Positions 1 to 5,845 of a stretch of DNA of 10,107 nt are shown here, in pieces. The DNA lies in contig JAKAXF010000016.1 of the NCBI GenBank assembly GCA_021816645.1, positions 1 through 10,107 of the forward strand, given 5' to 3'. Under the pieces are notes generated by a model, which was not told where the DNA came from, searched no databases, and saw only the letters and a program-made list of their open reading frames with translations. A program made the position numbers and the translations under genes. This DNA is from Microcaldota archaeon (GTDB lineage: Archaea > Micrarchaeota > Micrarchaeia > Micrarchaeales > Micrarchaeaceae). Every line of letters begins with the position of its first letter. The stretch's first letter is position 1.

Positions 1-45
1 CTGCTATTATTAGCGTATCCATCGAAAAAGACCAATAAACTGGGA

Positions 46-321
46 TTACTTTCTGCTCTTCCTCCCTCTGCGCTTCCCCGCCGAAGCATTTTTCTTGCCC
101 GCCGCCACGGTTGCGCCAATCCGCTCCGTCTCTTTAGCTTCCATGGGCCTTTCGTACCTGCCGCTGCTTATAAGCCACGCGTTTACAAAACTTATCACAA
201 GGTCTATTATGACTACGGCGTAAAACAGCGCGCTGGCACCTGAAGTTATAAATAATATTACAGCGTATACCATCAACGCTACTACGATCAGAGAGAGCAC
301 GATGCCGAATGCGTCTTTCAT
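46..321 (-). CDS. Small two-helix membrane protein with basic C-terminal tail (hypothetical)
   Basis: A 91-residue protein of no family I recognise. Two hydrophobic segments are visible, at about residues 6-26 and 30-52, joined by a short turn. A hydrophilic tail of about 37 residues follows and contains 13 Lys/Arg, clustered at the end (GKRRGRKSRK). By the positive-inside rule the tail should lie in the cytoplasm, making the protein a helical hairpin with both ends inside. The tail could touch nucleic acid, ribosomes or acidic lipids, but nothing proves that. The ATG is divergent from the GTG of the next gene, with only 18 nt between them. An AT-rich box about 25 nt upstream fits a leaderless transcript. 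Coding status rests on the clean membrane pattern and the uninterrupted frame. Confidence 0.7.
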   Translation of the reverse strand: MKDAFGIVLSLIVVALMVYAVILFITSGASALFYAVVIIDLVISFVNAWLISSGRYERPMEAKETERIGATVAAGKKNASAGKRRGRKSRK

Positions 322-339
322 GAAACAGCCCGTGAGATA

Positions 340-696
340 GTGATTAATTACATAGTTATATTTATAACTCTTGTTGCGGCGTTAATCGCTTCACTCTCGC
401 AGATACTGTTCAAAAGCACCATCACAGAAAGATTTTCAGGAGTTAAGTCTGTGATTCGGATCTTCAAGAAAAAGAAGATACTGCTGGGGCTGTTCGGGTA
501 CGTGGTCAGCCTGATAATATATCTTTTCGCTCTCAAGGCTGCGCCCCTTTCGGTGATATACCCTACGTTTGCGAGCAGCTTCATATTCATAGTGCTCTTT
601 GCTACTCTCTTCCTCAAGGAAAAGATAACCGGTGCACGGCTGGTGGGTGTATTTTTGATATTTGTGGGAATATTCATGATAAGTCTTACTATATGA
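340..696 (+). CDS. EamA/SMR-type four-helix transporter subunit, first of a pair
   Basis: A 118-residue protein with four predicted membrane helices (about 3-24, 47-65, 70-92 and 101-118), the size and layout of a single EamA/small multidrug resistance half-unit such as ArnE/ArnF or EmrE-like proteins. Helix 1 ends in SQILFK, resembling the GQ-x-FK pattern common in this group, and helix 3 ends LFLKEK. Loop 1 is strongly basic (K25, R31, K36, R40, K43-K46) and loop 3 carries K93, K95 and R100, whereas the opposite face has only K66. The positive-inside rule therefore predicts both termini outside. The partner gene follows after 14 nt. Such units act as dimers, and the substrate could be a drug, a metabolite or a lipid-linked sugar; the sequence does not say which. 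The start is GTG, preceded by a GTGA core 4 nt upstream. Confidence 0.8.
   Translation: MINYIVIFITLVAALIASLSQILFKSTITERFSGVKSVIRIFKKKKILLGLFGYVVSLIIYLFALKAAPLSVIYPTFASSFIFIVLFATLFLKEKITGARLVGVFLIFVGIFMISLTI
341..352 (-). promoter_or_regulatory. Possible TATA box for the small basic-tailed membrane protein
   Basis: Read on the minus strand this is TGTAATTAATCA, centred about 25 nt before the ATG at 321, the spacing expected for a leaderless archaeal transcript. It lies inside the first codons of the divergent plus-strand gene. The match is only to AT-richness and spacing, so the call is tentative. Confidence 0.35.
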
Positions 697-702
697 TGTA
701 AC

Positions 703-707
703 GTGAT
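703..707 (+). promoter_or_regulatory. Shine-Dalgarno core (GTGAT) for the second SMR-type gene
   Basis: GTGAT can pair with the AUCAC part of a typical archaeal 16S 3' end. It stands 3 nt before the ATG at 711 and just after the stop of the upstream gene, as expected for translation of an internal gene of a two-gene operon. Confidence 0.5.
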
Positions 708-710
708 CCG

Positions 711-1040
711 ATGCCGAACGAAAAAGTCAGGAACATATCTTTTCTTGTTGTCTCAACGTTCTTGGGGGCGCTGGGTCAGTTCCTGTTCAAGTACTCGTTC
801 ACTTCGTCCGCTTTCGCGGCGTTCCTCTCTCTTGGCGTAATAGTCTACTTTGCGTCTACGATAGTGTACTTCTACGTGCTGAGCAGGGTGCACCTCAGCT
901 GGGCCTACAGCATAGGCGGTCTCTCATACATATTCGCGGTTATTCTAGCCGCTACAGTGCTCGGAGAGAGCGTGCCCACCCTGCGATGGGCGGGCGTAGC
1001 CGTGATATTCGTCGGGGTGCTGCTGATTGGCAGTACCTGA
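711..1040 (+). CDS. EamA/SMR-type four-helix transporter subunit, second of a pair
   Basis: A 109-residue, four-helix protein (helices about 9-26, 36-57, 64-84 and 93-108). It is a second EamA/SMR-like half-unit with a GQFLFK motif at the end of helix 1, LGES before helix 4 and a glycine-rich last helix (IFVGVLLIG). Its charge bias is weak: K5, R7 and R59 lie on one face, K27 and R92 on the other. That slightly favours a cytoplasmic N terminus, opposite to the strongly biased upstream partner. Two adjacent half-size subunits with opposite predicted orientation fit an obligate antiparallel heterodimer, as known for paired SMR proteins. The start is supported by a GTGAT ribosome-binding core. 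The stop lies 3 nt from that of the convergent minus-strand gene. Substrate unknown. Confidence 0.8.
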   Translation: MPNEKVRNISFLVVSTFLGALGQFLFKYSFTSSAFAAFLSLGVIVYFASTIVYFYVLSRVHLSWAYSIGGLSYIFAVILAATVLGESVPTLRWAGVAVIFVGVLLIGST

Positions 1041-1043
1041 TGC

Positions 1044-1364
1044 TCATTTGTACATGTTGGCAAGACCGGACACGTAAGGTATGTTTGCCTCTCCCCCTCG
1101 CCCAGCAACATAGCCCAGGTATACTCCGTAGAGCCACACCAGCACCCAGATTATACCCACGAAAGGCACGAACGATACAACAAGCATTACCGCTCCGAGC
1201 ACCATCGCCTGTATGCCGTGAAACCTGACCCTTTCGGCTTCCTTCGCGTTTTTCATCTCCCCAGCAAGCAGATAGGCCACTATTCCTGAGAATATTCCGA
1301 AAAAGTATATAGCGACATATGTAAGGACCCTATCTCCCTTCAGACTTTCTCCCTTGGTTGCCAT
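1044..1364 (-). CDS. DUF4870/Tic20-like small membrane protein
   Basis: A 106-residue protein with three hydrophobic segments (about 14-33, 53-68 and 69-88). The signature RFHGIQA at residues 47-53, between helices 1 and 2, matches the conserved RFHA-x-QA motif of DUF4870/Tic20-like proteins. After the last helix comes GYVAGRGGEANIPYV, resembling the 'A-x-G-x-x-x-x-x-P' end of that family. The function of the prokaryotic members is not established. The frame stays open upstream to a possible start at 1484, and another ATG occurs at 1382. I chose 1364 because GTGAT sits 4 nt upstream and a TATA-like box places transcription start near 1372, which would exclude the earlier starts. The gene is divergent from the amidohydrolase gene and converges on the SMR-type pair. 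Confidence 0.75.
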   Translation of the reverse strand: MATKGESLKGDRVLTYVAIYFFGIFSGIVAYLLAGEMKNAKEAERVRFHGIQAMVLGAVMLVVSFVPFVGIIWVLVWLYGVYLGYVAGRGGEANIPYVSGLANMYK

Positions 1365-1368
1365 AAGT

Positions 1369-1373
1369 ATCAC
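1369..1373 (-). promoter_or_regulatory. Shine-Dalgarno core (GTGAT) deciding the DUF4870 gene start
   Basis: On the minus strand GTGAT is followed by ACTT and then the ATG at 1364. The same core with 3-4 nt spacing precedes other starts in this window, so it favours 1364 over the in-frame ATG at 1382. Confidence 0.45.
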
Positions 1374-1392
1374 AGAAAACATAACATGACAA

Positions 1393-1402
1393 CATTTAAA
1401 AG
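1393..1402 (-). promoter_or_regulatory. Possible TATA box for the DUF4870 gene
   Basis: The minus strand reads CTTTTAAATG, centred about 33 nt before the ATG at 1364, which would put transcription start about 8 nt before that codon. It lies in the 81-nt divergent spacer next to the box assigned to the amidohydrolase gene. Confidence 0.35.
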
Positions 1403-1417
1403 CCCGCAGCATGATTC

Positions 1418-1425
1418 TTTTAATA
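1418..1425 (+). promoter_or_regulatory. TATA box for the amidohydrolase gene
   Basis: TTTTAATA is centred 24-25 nt upstream of the GTG at 1446, the spacing expected if that G is the first base of a leaderless message. An AGGTG core at 1436-1440, 5 nt before the same GTG, gives independent support for this start. Confidence 0.5.
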
Positions 1426-1445
1426 ACTTCGAGATAGGTGCCTGT

Positions 1446-2675
1446 GTGGATATTCTTATAAAGCGGCCATGGGTGGTTACGCAAGATGCTTCAAGGAGGA
1501 TAATCAAGAAAGACGTGTTCGTGAGCGGAAACACTATAGACGAAATCGGAGACAGCATAGGAGTGCGGGCGGAATACAGGATAGATGCGGAGGGAATGAT
1601 TCTGACCCCAGGACTAATCAATACGCACACACACGTTGCCATGGGCAGCATGCGCGGCATAGCCGACGATGTGCCCCTTGGTAAGTTCCTAGAGAAAACG
1701 TTCGCGATCGACGCGAAAAGGACAGAGCAAGATATACACTCGAGTTCGATAATGGGCATGCGCGAGATGGTGCGCACGGGAACCACTTCATTTCTCGACC
1801 TGTACTACAGCGAAGACATAATAGCGAAGGCGGCAAAGAGAATGGGGCTGAGGGCCTTCCTTTCCTGGGTCGTGCTGGACAAGGACAAAACCACGCAGAA
1901 GGGCAATCCCACGGATAACGCGGAAAACTTCATCAAGAGGTTCAGAAGCCGAAAGCCGGCCTTGATAAACGCGGGCGTCGGGCTCCAGGGCATATACGTA
2001 TGCAACGATGATACTATAAGCGCAGCAGCCGATATCGCCGAACGCTACAATACAGTAATCCCGATGCACGTTTCGGAAACTAATGTCGAGGTTGACAACG
2101 TGAAAAAAGAGCACGGTCACGGTGTTGTAGAGCACCTGGACAAGCTCGGAGTTTTGAACAAGAGATTTGTAGCGGTCCATACGGTTCACGTTTCCGAAAA
2201 GGAAGTCAAGCTTCTGGCGGAGACGGCCGCGGTGTCGCACAATCCTATCAGCAACATGAAGCTCGGTAACGGTGCAGCGCCGATACACGAAATGTCAAAG
2301 AGCAGAGTCAACGTTACTCTCGGAACCGACAGCGTAGCCAGCAACAACAATCTTGACATGTTCTCCACTATGAAGTTCGCATCGCTGCTGCAGAAGAACA
2401 GGATGGGCGACGCATCAGAGCTGTCGGCGCAACGGGTTCTGGATTTCGCAACTATCAACGCTGCCAAAGCACTCGGCTATGGTAATCGCCTGGGCAGCGT
2501 AGAGGAGGGGAAGCTGGCCGATCTCATACTCATAGATCCGTATCCGAACGCCATTCCGCTTTCTCGCAGCAGCATTGTTTCCAACATGGTCTACGCGGTA
2601 AGCGGGCTTAACGTCGACACGACGATAGTTGACGGAGTGCCGCTGATGTTAGGAAAAGAACAATACAAAATATAA
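1446..2675 (+). CDS. Amidohydrolase, MTA/SAH/5'-deoxyadenosine deaminase type
   Basis: A 409-residue metal-dependent amidohydrolase (SsnA/MtaD/DadD group) that probably deaminates adenosine-type nucleosides such as S-adenosylhomocysteine, methylthioadenosine or 5'-deoxyadenosine to the inosine forms, recycling by-products of SAM use. Visible motifs from the chosen start are: metal-binding HTH at 61-63 followed by VAMGSMRGIADDVPL; metal His208 in MHVSE; the VHTVHV segment with His245 and His248; SHNPISNMKLGNGAAPI with His265; and metal Asp294 in GTDSVASNNNLDMF. The C-terminal GSVEEGKLADLILID strand is typical of the family. The frame extends upstream to an ATG at 1386. I prefer GTG 1446 because VDILIKRPWVVT is where family members normally begin, and because a TATA box and an AGGTG core are correctly spaced for it. 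Substrate preference within the group cannot be read from the sequence. Confidence 0.9.
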   Translation: MDILIKRPWVVTQDASRRIIKKDVFVSGNTIDEIGDSIGVRAEYRIDAEGMILTPGLINTHTHVAMGSMRGIADDVPLGKFLEKTFAIDAKRTEQDIHSSSIMGMREMVRTGTTSFLDLYYSEDIIAKAAKRMGLRAFLSWVVLDKDKTTQKGNPTDNAENFIKRFRSRKPALINAGVGLQGIYVCNDDTISAAADIAERYNTVIPMHVSETNVEVDNVKKEHGHGVVEHLDKLGVLNKRFVAVHTVHVSEKEVKLLAETAAVSHNPISNMKLGNGAAPIHEMSKSRVNVTLGTDSVASNNNLDMFSTMKFASLLQKNRMGDASELSAQRVLDFATINAAKALGYGNRLGSVEEGKLADLILIDPYPNAIPLSRSSIVSNMVYAVSGLNVDTTIVDGVPLMLGKEQYKI

Positions 2676-2777
2676 CATGTACTTACATTCTTTGAAATCT
2701 CCAATCAAGGCAATTATTTTAACCTTTATTAGATAAAATCATATAATAAGATTTTATAATTTATAAAGCGATGCGCG
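2676..2777. other. AT-rich spacer between amidohydrolase and Nudix genes
   Basis: A 102-nt AT-rich spacer. Its first half holds T-rich runs on the plus strand (about 2714-2730) that could end the amidohydrolase transcript, as archaeal terminators are often just T-runs; no convincing hairpin is seen. The second half holds the Nudix promoter. No RNA gene was recognised. Confidence 0.5.
2751..2765 (+). promoter_or_regulatory. TATA region for the Nudix gene
   Basis: ATTTTATAATTTATA contains overlapping TATA-like octamers. The one at 2751-2758 is centred about 23 nt before the ATG at 2778, close to leaderless spacing. No ribosome-binding motif is visible before the ATG, which fits a leaderless message. 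Confidence 0.45.
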
Positions 2778-3275
2778 ATGGAGAAGCTCAAAACGAAGAG
2801 AGAAGTCTCGTGCGGTGCGATATTATACACGACTAGCGGCAACGAAATCAGCGTACTGCTTCTTGAGCAGGATAATGCGCACTACAAGAGGACGGGCAGC
2901 GAGGCTAAAAAGGTAGTTATAGACATAGGTCCCTCAGGCCATAAGGAGAAAAGCGAGACAGATGAGGTCACCGCGATGCGCGAGATTTATGAGGAGACAG
3001 GCCTGAAGGTACTGAGTTTTGACAAGGGATTCAAGTTTGACTTAAAATACGAGTTTGACACCACGGGAGACGGAGGAAGCAACGTGCATGTCATAAAGAC
3101 AAGGAGGTACTGGTGCGCCAGGCTTCCGGAGGGCTACAAGCAGATGATACACATATCTCCTGAGCACAAAAGGTACTTCATGGAGCCCATAGACGATGCT
3201 ATAAAGATGAAAGAGCTTGAGGACTCAAAGAAAGACGCGCTGAAGAGTTTCCGCGCCTATATAATGAAGGTCTAG
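2778..3275 (+). CDS. Nudix hydrolase
   Basis: A 165-residue protein with a complete Nudix box GX5EX7REUXEEXGU: Gly54, Glu60, then REIYEETGL at 68-76. Glu69, Glu72 and Glu73 are the expected metal-binding residues for hydrolysis of a nucleoside diphosphate linked to another group. The N-terminal strand CGAILYT followed by VLLLEQDNAHY resembles diadenosine-tetraphosphate hydrolases of the MutT/NUDT2 type, so Ap4A-like substrates are plausible. That is inference from general resemblance only. The stretch between the N-terminal strands and the box (about 37-53) is Lys-rich and lacks the usual W-x-x-P-K-G, reading DIGPSGHKE instead. The gene converges on nop5 with a 34-nt gap and has its own promoter-like region. 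Confidence 0.88.
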   Translation: MEKLKTKREVSCGAILYTTSGNEISVLLLEQDNAHYKRTGSEAKKVVIDIGPSGHKEKSETDEVTAMREIYEETGLKVLSFDKGFKFDLKYEFDTTGDGGSNVHVIKTRRYWCARLPEGYKQMIHISPEHKRYFMEPIDDAIKMKELEDSKKDALKSFRAYIMKV

Positions 3276-3309
3276 AAGTGCTGGGCATTATCCCAAAATG
3301 CAACGATAA

Positions 3310-4173
3310 TCACTTTCTCTGGAATCTCCTCCTGTGTGGTTTCCTATAGAACTGCTCCCTCTTCTTGATCTTTACCGGCTCGGACTCTATCTTCTTTATA
3401 CCTTCGTCCAGGGTCTTCTTCAGGCCCTCGGCTATGAACCTCTTTGAGAAATAATCCGCTTTTGAGGCTATGCTTATCTTTGTAGCGTACAGCCTCGCTA
3501 TCCTCCCCCTTATATCCTTCCTTCCGTTGCTCACTTTCTGGAGCTTGAAAAGCACGCCGTACTTGGGTGGTTTGCTCCCAAACTTTATGTGCTTGAAGAG
3601 CGCCTTCTCTGCTCCAAGGAGCTGCACGGTGCTAGCCGGCATAAGAGCAAGCTTCTCAAGGGATCCCGCCTTGCTCAGCAACTCGGCGGCTATCTTAGCG
3701 TCTGTCAGATATGTTATGTTTGGCATCAGCCTGTTCGCCGAACCGTTTATGTAGTTCTCCAGAGAGTTCAGCGTGTCATATAAGTTGTTGCTCAGTTTTG
3801 CAAATTCGAGCAGGGCGTCTTTCTCCTCCTTGTCTCCCTTCCTACCGATCGTTTCCCGTATCTTCTTGGCCATCGCTGCAGGGTTTCCCTCCTTTCCAAC
3901 TATCTCCTCTACCCTTTCGCTTGTCAGCTCACCCTTCGCTGCAGATATTGCAAGGTCGGAAAGCGTCTTCGGATTTGATATGTTCAGCTCCGGGAAGTAG
4001 AGTCCAAACCATTCGCTAAGCCTCTCGTAGACGAGGTTGTATGACTTGTTTATCTGCAGGTATGCGTTTATCGCCTGCATCAGTGCGTACTCCTCGCTCT
4101 CGTAAGCGCTGCTTATCGCTCCCTTCGCCCCTTCTATCATCTTCTTTCTAAGTTCTTCTAAAGATTCGCTCAT
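3310..4173 (-). CDS. nop5: Nop5/Nop56-family protein lacking the N-terminal domain
   Basis: A 287-residue core protein of archaeal C/D-box ribonucleoproteins, which direct 2'-O-methylation of rRNA and tRNA. The Nop domain is clear: NRLMPNITYLTDAKIAAELL (148-166), LPAST-like MPASTVQLLGAEKALF (178-193), GSKPPKYGVLF (199-209) and IRGRIARLYATKISIASKADYF (221-242). Upstream is the helical/coiled-coil region with ERLSEWFGLYFPEL (50-63). The tail is very basic (KKREQFYRKPHRRRFQRK). Archaeal Nop5 usually has about 370-410 residues, starting with a domain of roughly 120 residues that binds fibrillarin; here that domain is missing. The frame is open to a TTG at 4194 that would add only 7 residues, but GGAGGTG lies 5 nt before ATG 4173, so I use 4173. 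It is the last gene of the pheS-pheT-nop5 unit, 17 nt after pheT. Confidence 0.9.
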   Translation of the reverse strand: MSESLEELRKKMIEGAKGAISSAYESEEYALMQAINAYLQINKSYNLVYERLSEWFGLYFPELNISNPKTLSDLAISAAKGELTSERVEEIVGKEGNPAAMAKKIRETIGRKGDKEEKDALLEFAKLSNNLYDTLNSLENYINGSANRLMPNITYLTDAKIAAELLSKAGSLEKLALMPASTVQLLGAEKALFKHIKFGSKPPKYGVLFKLQKVSNGRKDIRGRIARLYATKISIASKADYFSKRFIAEGLKKTLDEGIKKIESEPVKIKKREQFYRKPHRRRFQRK

Positions 4174-4178
4174 ATAAG

Positions 4179-4185
4179 CACCTCC
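4179..4185 (-). promoter_or_regulatory. Strong Shine-Dalgarno (GGAGGTG) fixing the nop5 start
   Basis: On the minus strand GGAGGTG precedes the ATG at 4173 with 5 nt between them. It is the best ribosome-binding site in the window and lies in the short gap after the pheT stop, showing that the shortened Nop5 has an authentic start here. Confidence 0.8.
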
Positions 4186-4190
4186 AATCC

Positions 4191-5837
4191 TCAATCGCTA
4201 AAATATGATACCTCTCCCACGAGGTTTATCTCGCACGCAACCACGGGCTCCATAAGCTTGAAGTTCTCAAGGACCGCCGGGTTTATCTCTCCAAACACAC
4301 CCCTCTTCTTTCCATCTATGAGTATCTTCGCGCATCTGCCGGGTATGAACGCCGGATCATCGTCGTCCCCGATCTCGTACTTAAGGCCCAGGTAAGCCAT
4401 TATCGACGCTACTGCACTTTTCACTTCGGCAAAGTTGACTTTCGAATCCTGGCTCACAAATGCAAGGTTGACCCTCTCATGCACTTTTCCATCTCTGACA
4501 TCGAAGACGCTCCCGACCTCGAACATTCTCTGCGGCATTTTCTCGTGCACAGACCTACCGAGGTCCTGGAGCAGTCCTGGAAGCTCTGTACTCCTGAGCA
4601 TAGTTATGCTCTCCGTCTTCGAGTACGCTATCGTTACTATGTCGTCGCTCTTTACGCGCATCGTGTTAGAGAATTCCGTCTCATCGTTGGTCAAATAGTT
4701 GTTTATCGCCTCCGTGAAGCCAAGGCCTATCATGTACCTTGCAACCTCATCGCCGTATTCGTACAGGTCTCCAGGAAGACCTACAGACACACCCCGTACC
4801 GGTACTGGCACTACCCTATCATAGCCGAAGCTTATGGCTATATCCTCTACCACGTCCTGGTAGTTCAGAACGTCAAGCCTGTATGGGGGCACCTTCACAA
4901 GTATATAATTGCCATACTTAGACGCCGGGTAACCCATCTTGTTGGCGTATCCAACGAGCATGCTCTCGGTCAGCTTCGCGCCTATCGTAGCGTCTATCTT
5001 ATTCAGGCTGGTCTTTATCTCCCCGTAGCCCATGGTCGGCGTGGTCTCGCTTTTTTTCCCATAGCTTATCATTATCGGGAATATCTCCCCACCCTGGTCC
5101 ATAAGCGAAGCTGCCAGAAGGTTGGCCGTGTCGTTGACTGTTTTTTTCGAAGTGCCAGTCACATCAACGAGTATGTTTGACGTCTTCTCGTTTATCGCCG
5201 TCGCTTTTGAATTTATGATGGGTATCATCGAGAGTATCTTCTCTGAATCTTTCAGGAATGGGTACACCCTTTTGCCCTTCCCTTCAATAGTGTTGGAGTA
5301 CCTTATCCCCTTCGCGTGCTTTTCAATTATTTCGTCGAAGTCCATCTCTACCTCTGCGCCTATAGGCAGAAACTTGCCCTCGCTAGATGCATCATAAACC
5401 AGATTACCGTTGATTACGTTGTAGTTGTGCAGCCCTATCGCCATCTTCTTCCTGTTCCTCCCGTACGTATCTGCGAGTTTGTCGGTGAAGTTTATCATAT
5501 ACTTAAGCTTTCTCTCGTTGAGCTTGACGCCCTTGGCAACGAACGCGGCGATGTAAGGTCTTATTTTACCCACCCCGCTGCCTACTTCAATCTCTATCTG
5601 CGCTCCATTCTTAACCGAGTAGTAATCTTCAACCAGCGCTTTTTTCCCGGAGAAGTTGTCGATTGCCCTCTTCAATCCGTAGAAATCCAGGAGATCTGGC
5701 CTGTTTGGCGTAACATCTATGAGTATATCATCTCCCTTGACCTCCTCGACTTCCAACCCTATCCTGTTTATAACCTCCTTCAGTTCCTCTCTGTCCTTGA
5801 AACCGAAGTCGTTTATGTTAAACGTGACTATGGCCAT
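4191..5837 (-). CDS. pheT: Phenylalanyl-tRNA synthetase beta subunit
   Basis: A 548-residue protein, the usual length of the short archaeal/eukaryotic PheRS beta chain, which lacks the long bacterial N-terminal tRNA-binding insertions. It pairs with PheS in an (alpha-beta)2 enzyme that charges tRNA-Phe. Visible elements in order are: DVTPNRPDLLDFYGLKRAI (41-59) of the N-terminal B1-like domain; the B3/B4 editing region (about 100-240) with AIGLHNYNVI, IPIINS and VDVTGTS; the B5 DNA-binding-like domain (about 268-342) with VPPYRLDVLNYQDVVEDIA and FGYD; and the catalytic-like core (about 360-548) with LRSTELPGLL, FEVGSVF and GEINPAVLENF. The B3/B4 region suggests retained proofreading of Tyr-tRNA-Phe, though I cannot verify the editing residues. 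The ATG lies 4 nt after the pheS stop. Confidence 0.96.
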   Translation of the reverse strand: MAIVTFNINDFGFKDREELKEVINRIGLEVEEVKGDDILIDVTPNRPDLLDFYGLKRAIDNFSGKKALVEDYYSVKNGAQIEIEVGSGVGKIRPYIAAFVAKGVKLNERKLKYMINFTDKLADTYGRNRKKMAIGLHNYNVINGNLVYDASSEGKFLPIGAEVEMDFDEIIEKHAKGIRYSNTIEGKGKRVYPFLKDSEKILSMIPIINSKATAINEKTSNILVDVTGTSKKTVNDTANLLAASLMDQGGEIFPIMISYGKKSETTPTMGYGEIKTSLNKIDATIGAKLTESMLVGYANKMGYPASKYGNYILVKVPPYRLDVLNYQDVVEDIAISFGYDRVVPVPVRGVSVGLPGDLYEYGDEVARYMIGLGFTEAINNYLTNDETEFSNTMRVKSDDIVTIAYSKTESITMLRSTELPGLLQDLGRSVHEKMPQRMFEVGSVFDVRDGKVHERVNLAFVSQDSKVNFAEVKSAVASIMAYLGLKYEIGDDDDPAFIPGRCAKILIDGKKRGVFGEINPAVLENFKLMEPVVACEINLVGEVSYFSD

Positions 5838-5840
5838 CGT

Positions 5841-5845
5841 ATCAC
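5841..5845 (-). promoter_or_regulatory. Shine-Dalgarno core (GTGAT) for pheT
   Basis: GTGAT on the minus strand overlaps the TGA stop of pheS and stands 3 nt before the pheT ATG. This arrangement favours coupled translation and equal amounts of the two subunits. Confidence 0.5.

Noticed and set aside
1..45. End of another gene at the left edge
   Set aside because: Only 45 nt are visible, with several stop codons and no recognisable peptide, so no gene can be supported.
1386..1445. N-terminal extension of the amidohydrolase from ATG 1386
   Set aside because: The extra 20 residues are unlike the family, and they would cover the promoter box and ribosome-binding core that point to GTG 1446.
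1788..2288. Minus-strand frame of 166 codons inside the amidohydrolase gene
   Set aside because: It overlaps the catalytic motifs of the amidohydrolase and shows no family signature or promoter.
3282..3295. Small inverted repeat TGGG-CATTAT-CCCA between the Nudix gene and nop5 as a terminator
   Set aside because: A 4-bp stem without a following T-run on either strand is too weak to call.
4479..5180. Long plus-strand open frame of 233 codons inside pheT
   Set aside because: It is antisense to well-conserved pheT motifs, has no recognisable domain, and its His/Tyr/Arg-rich composition is typical of a shadow of the coding strand.
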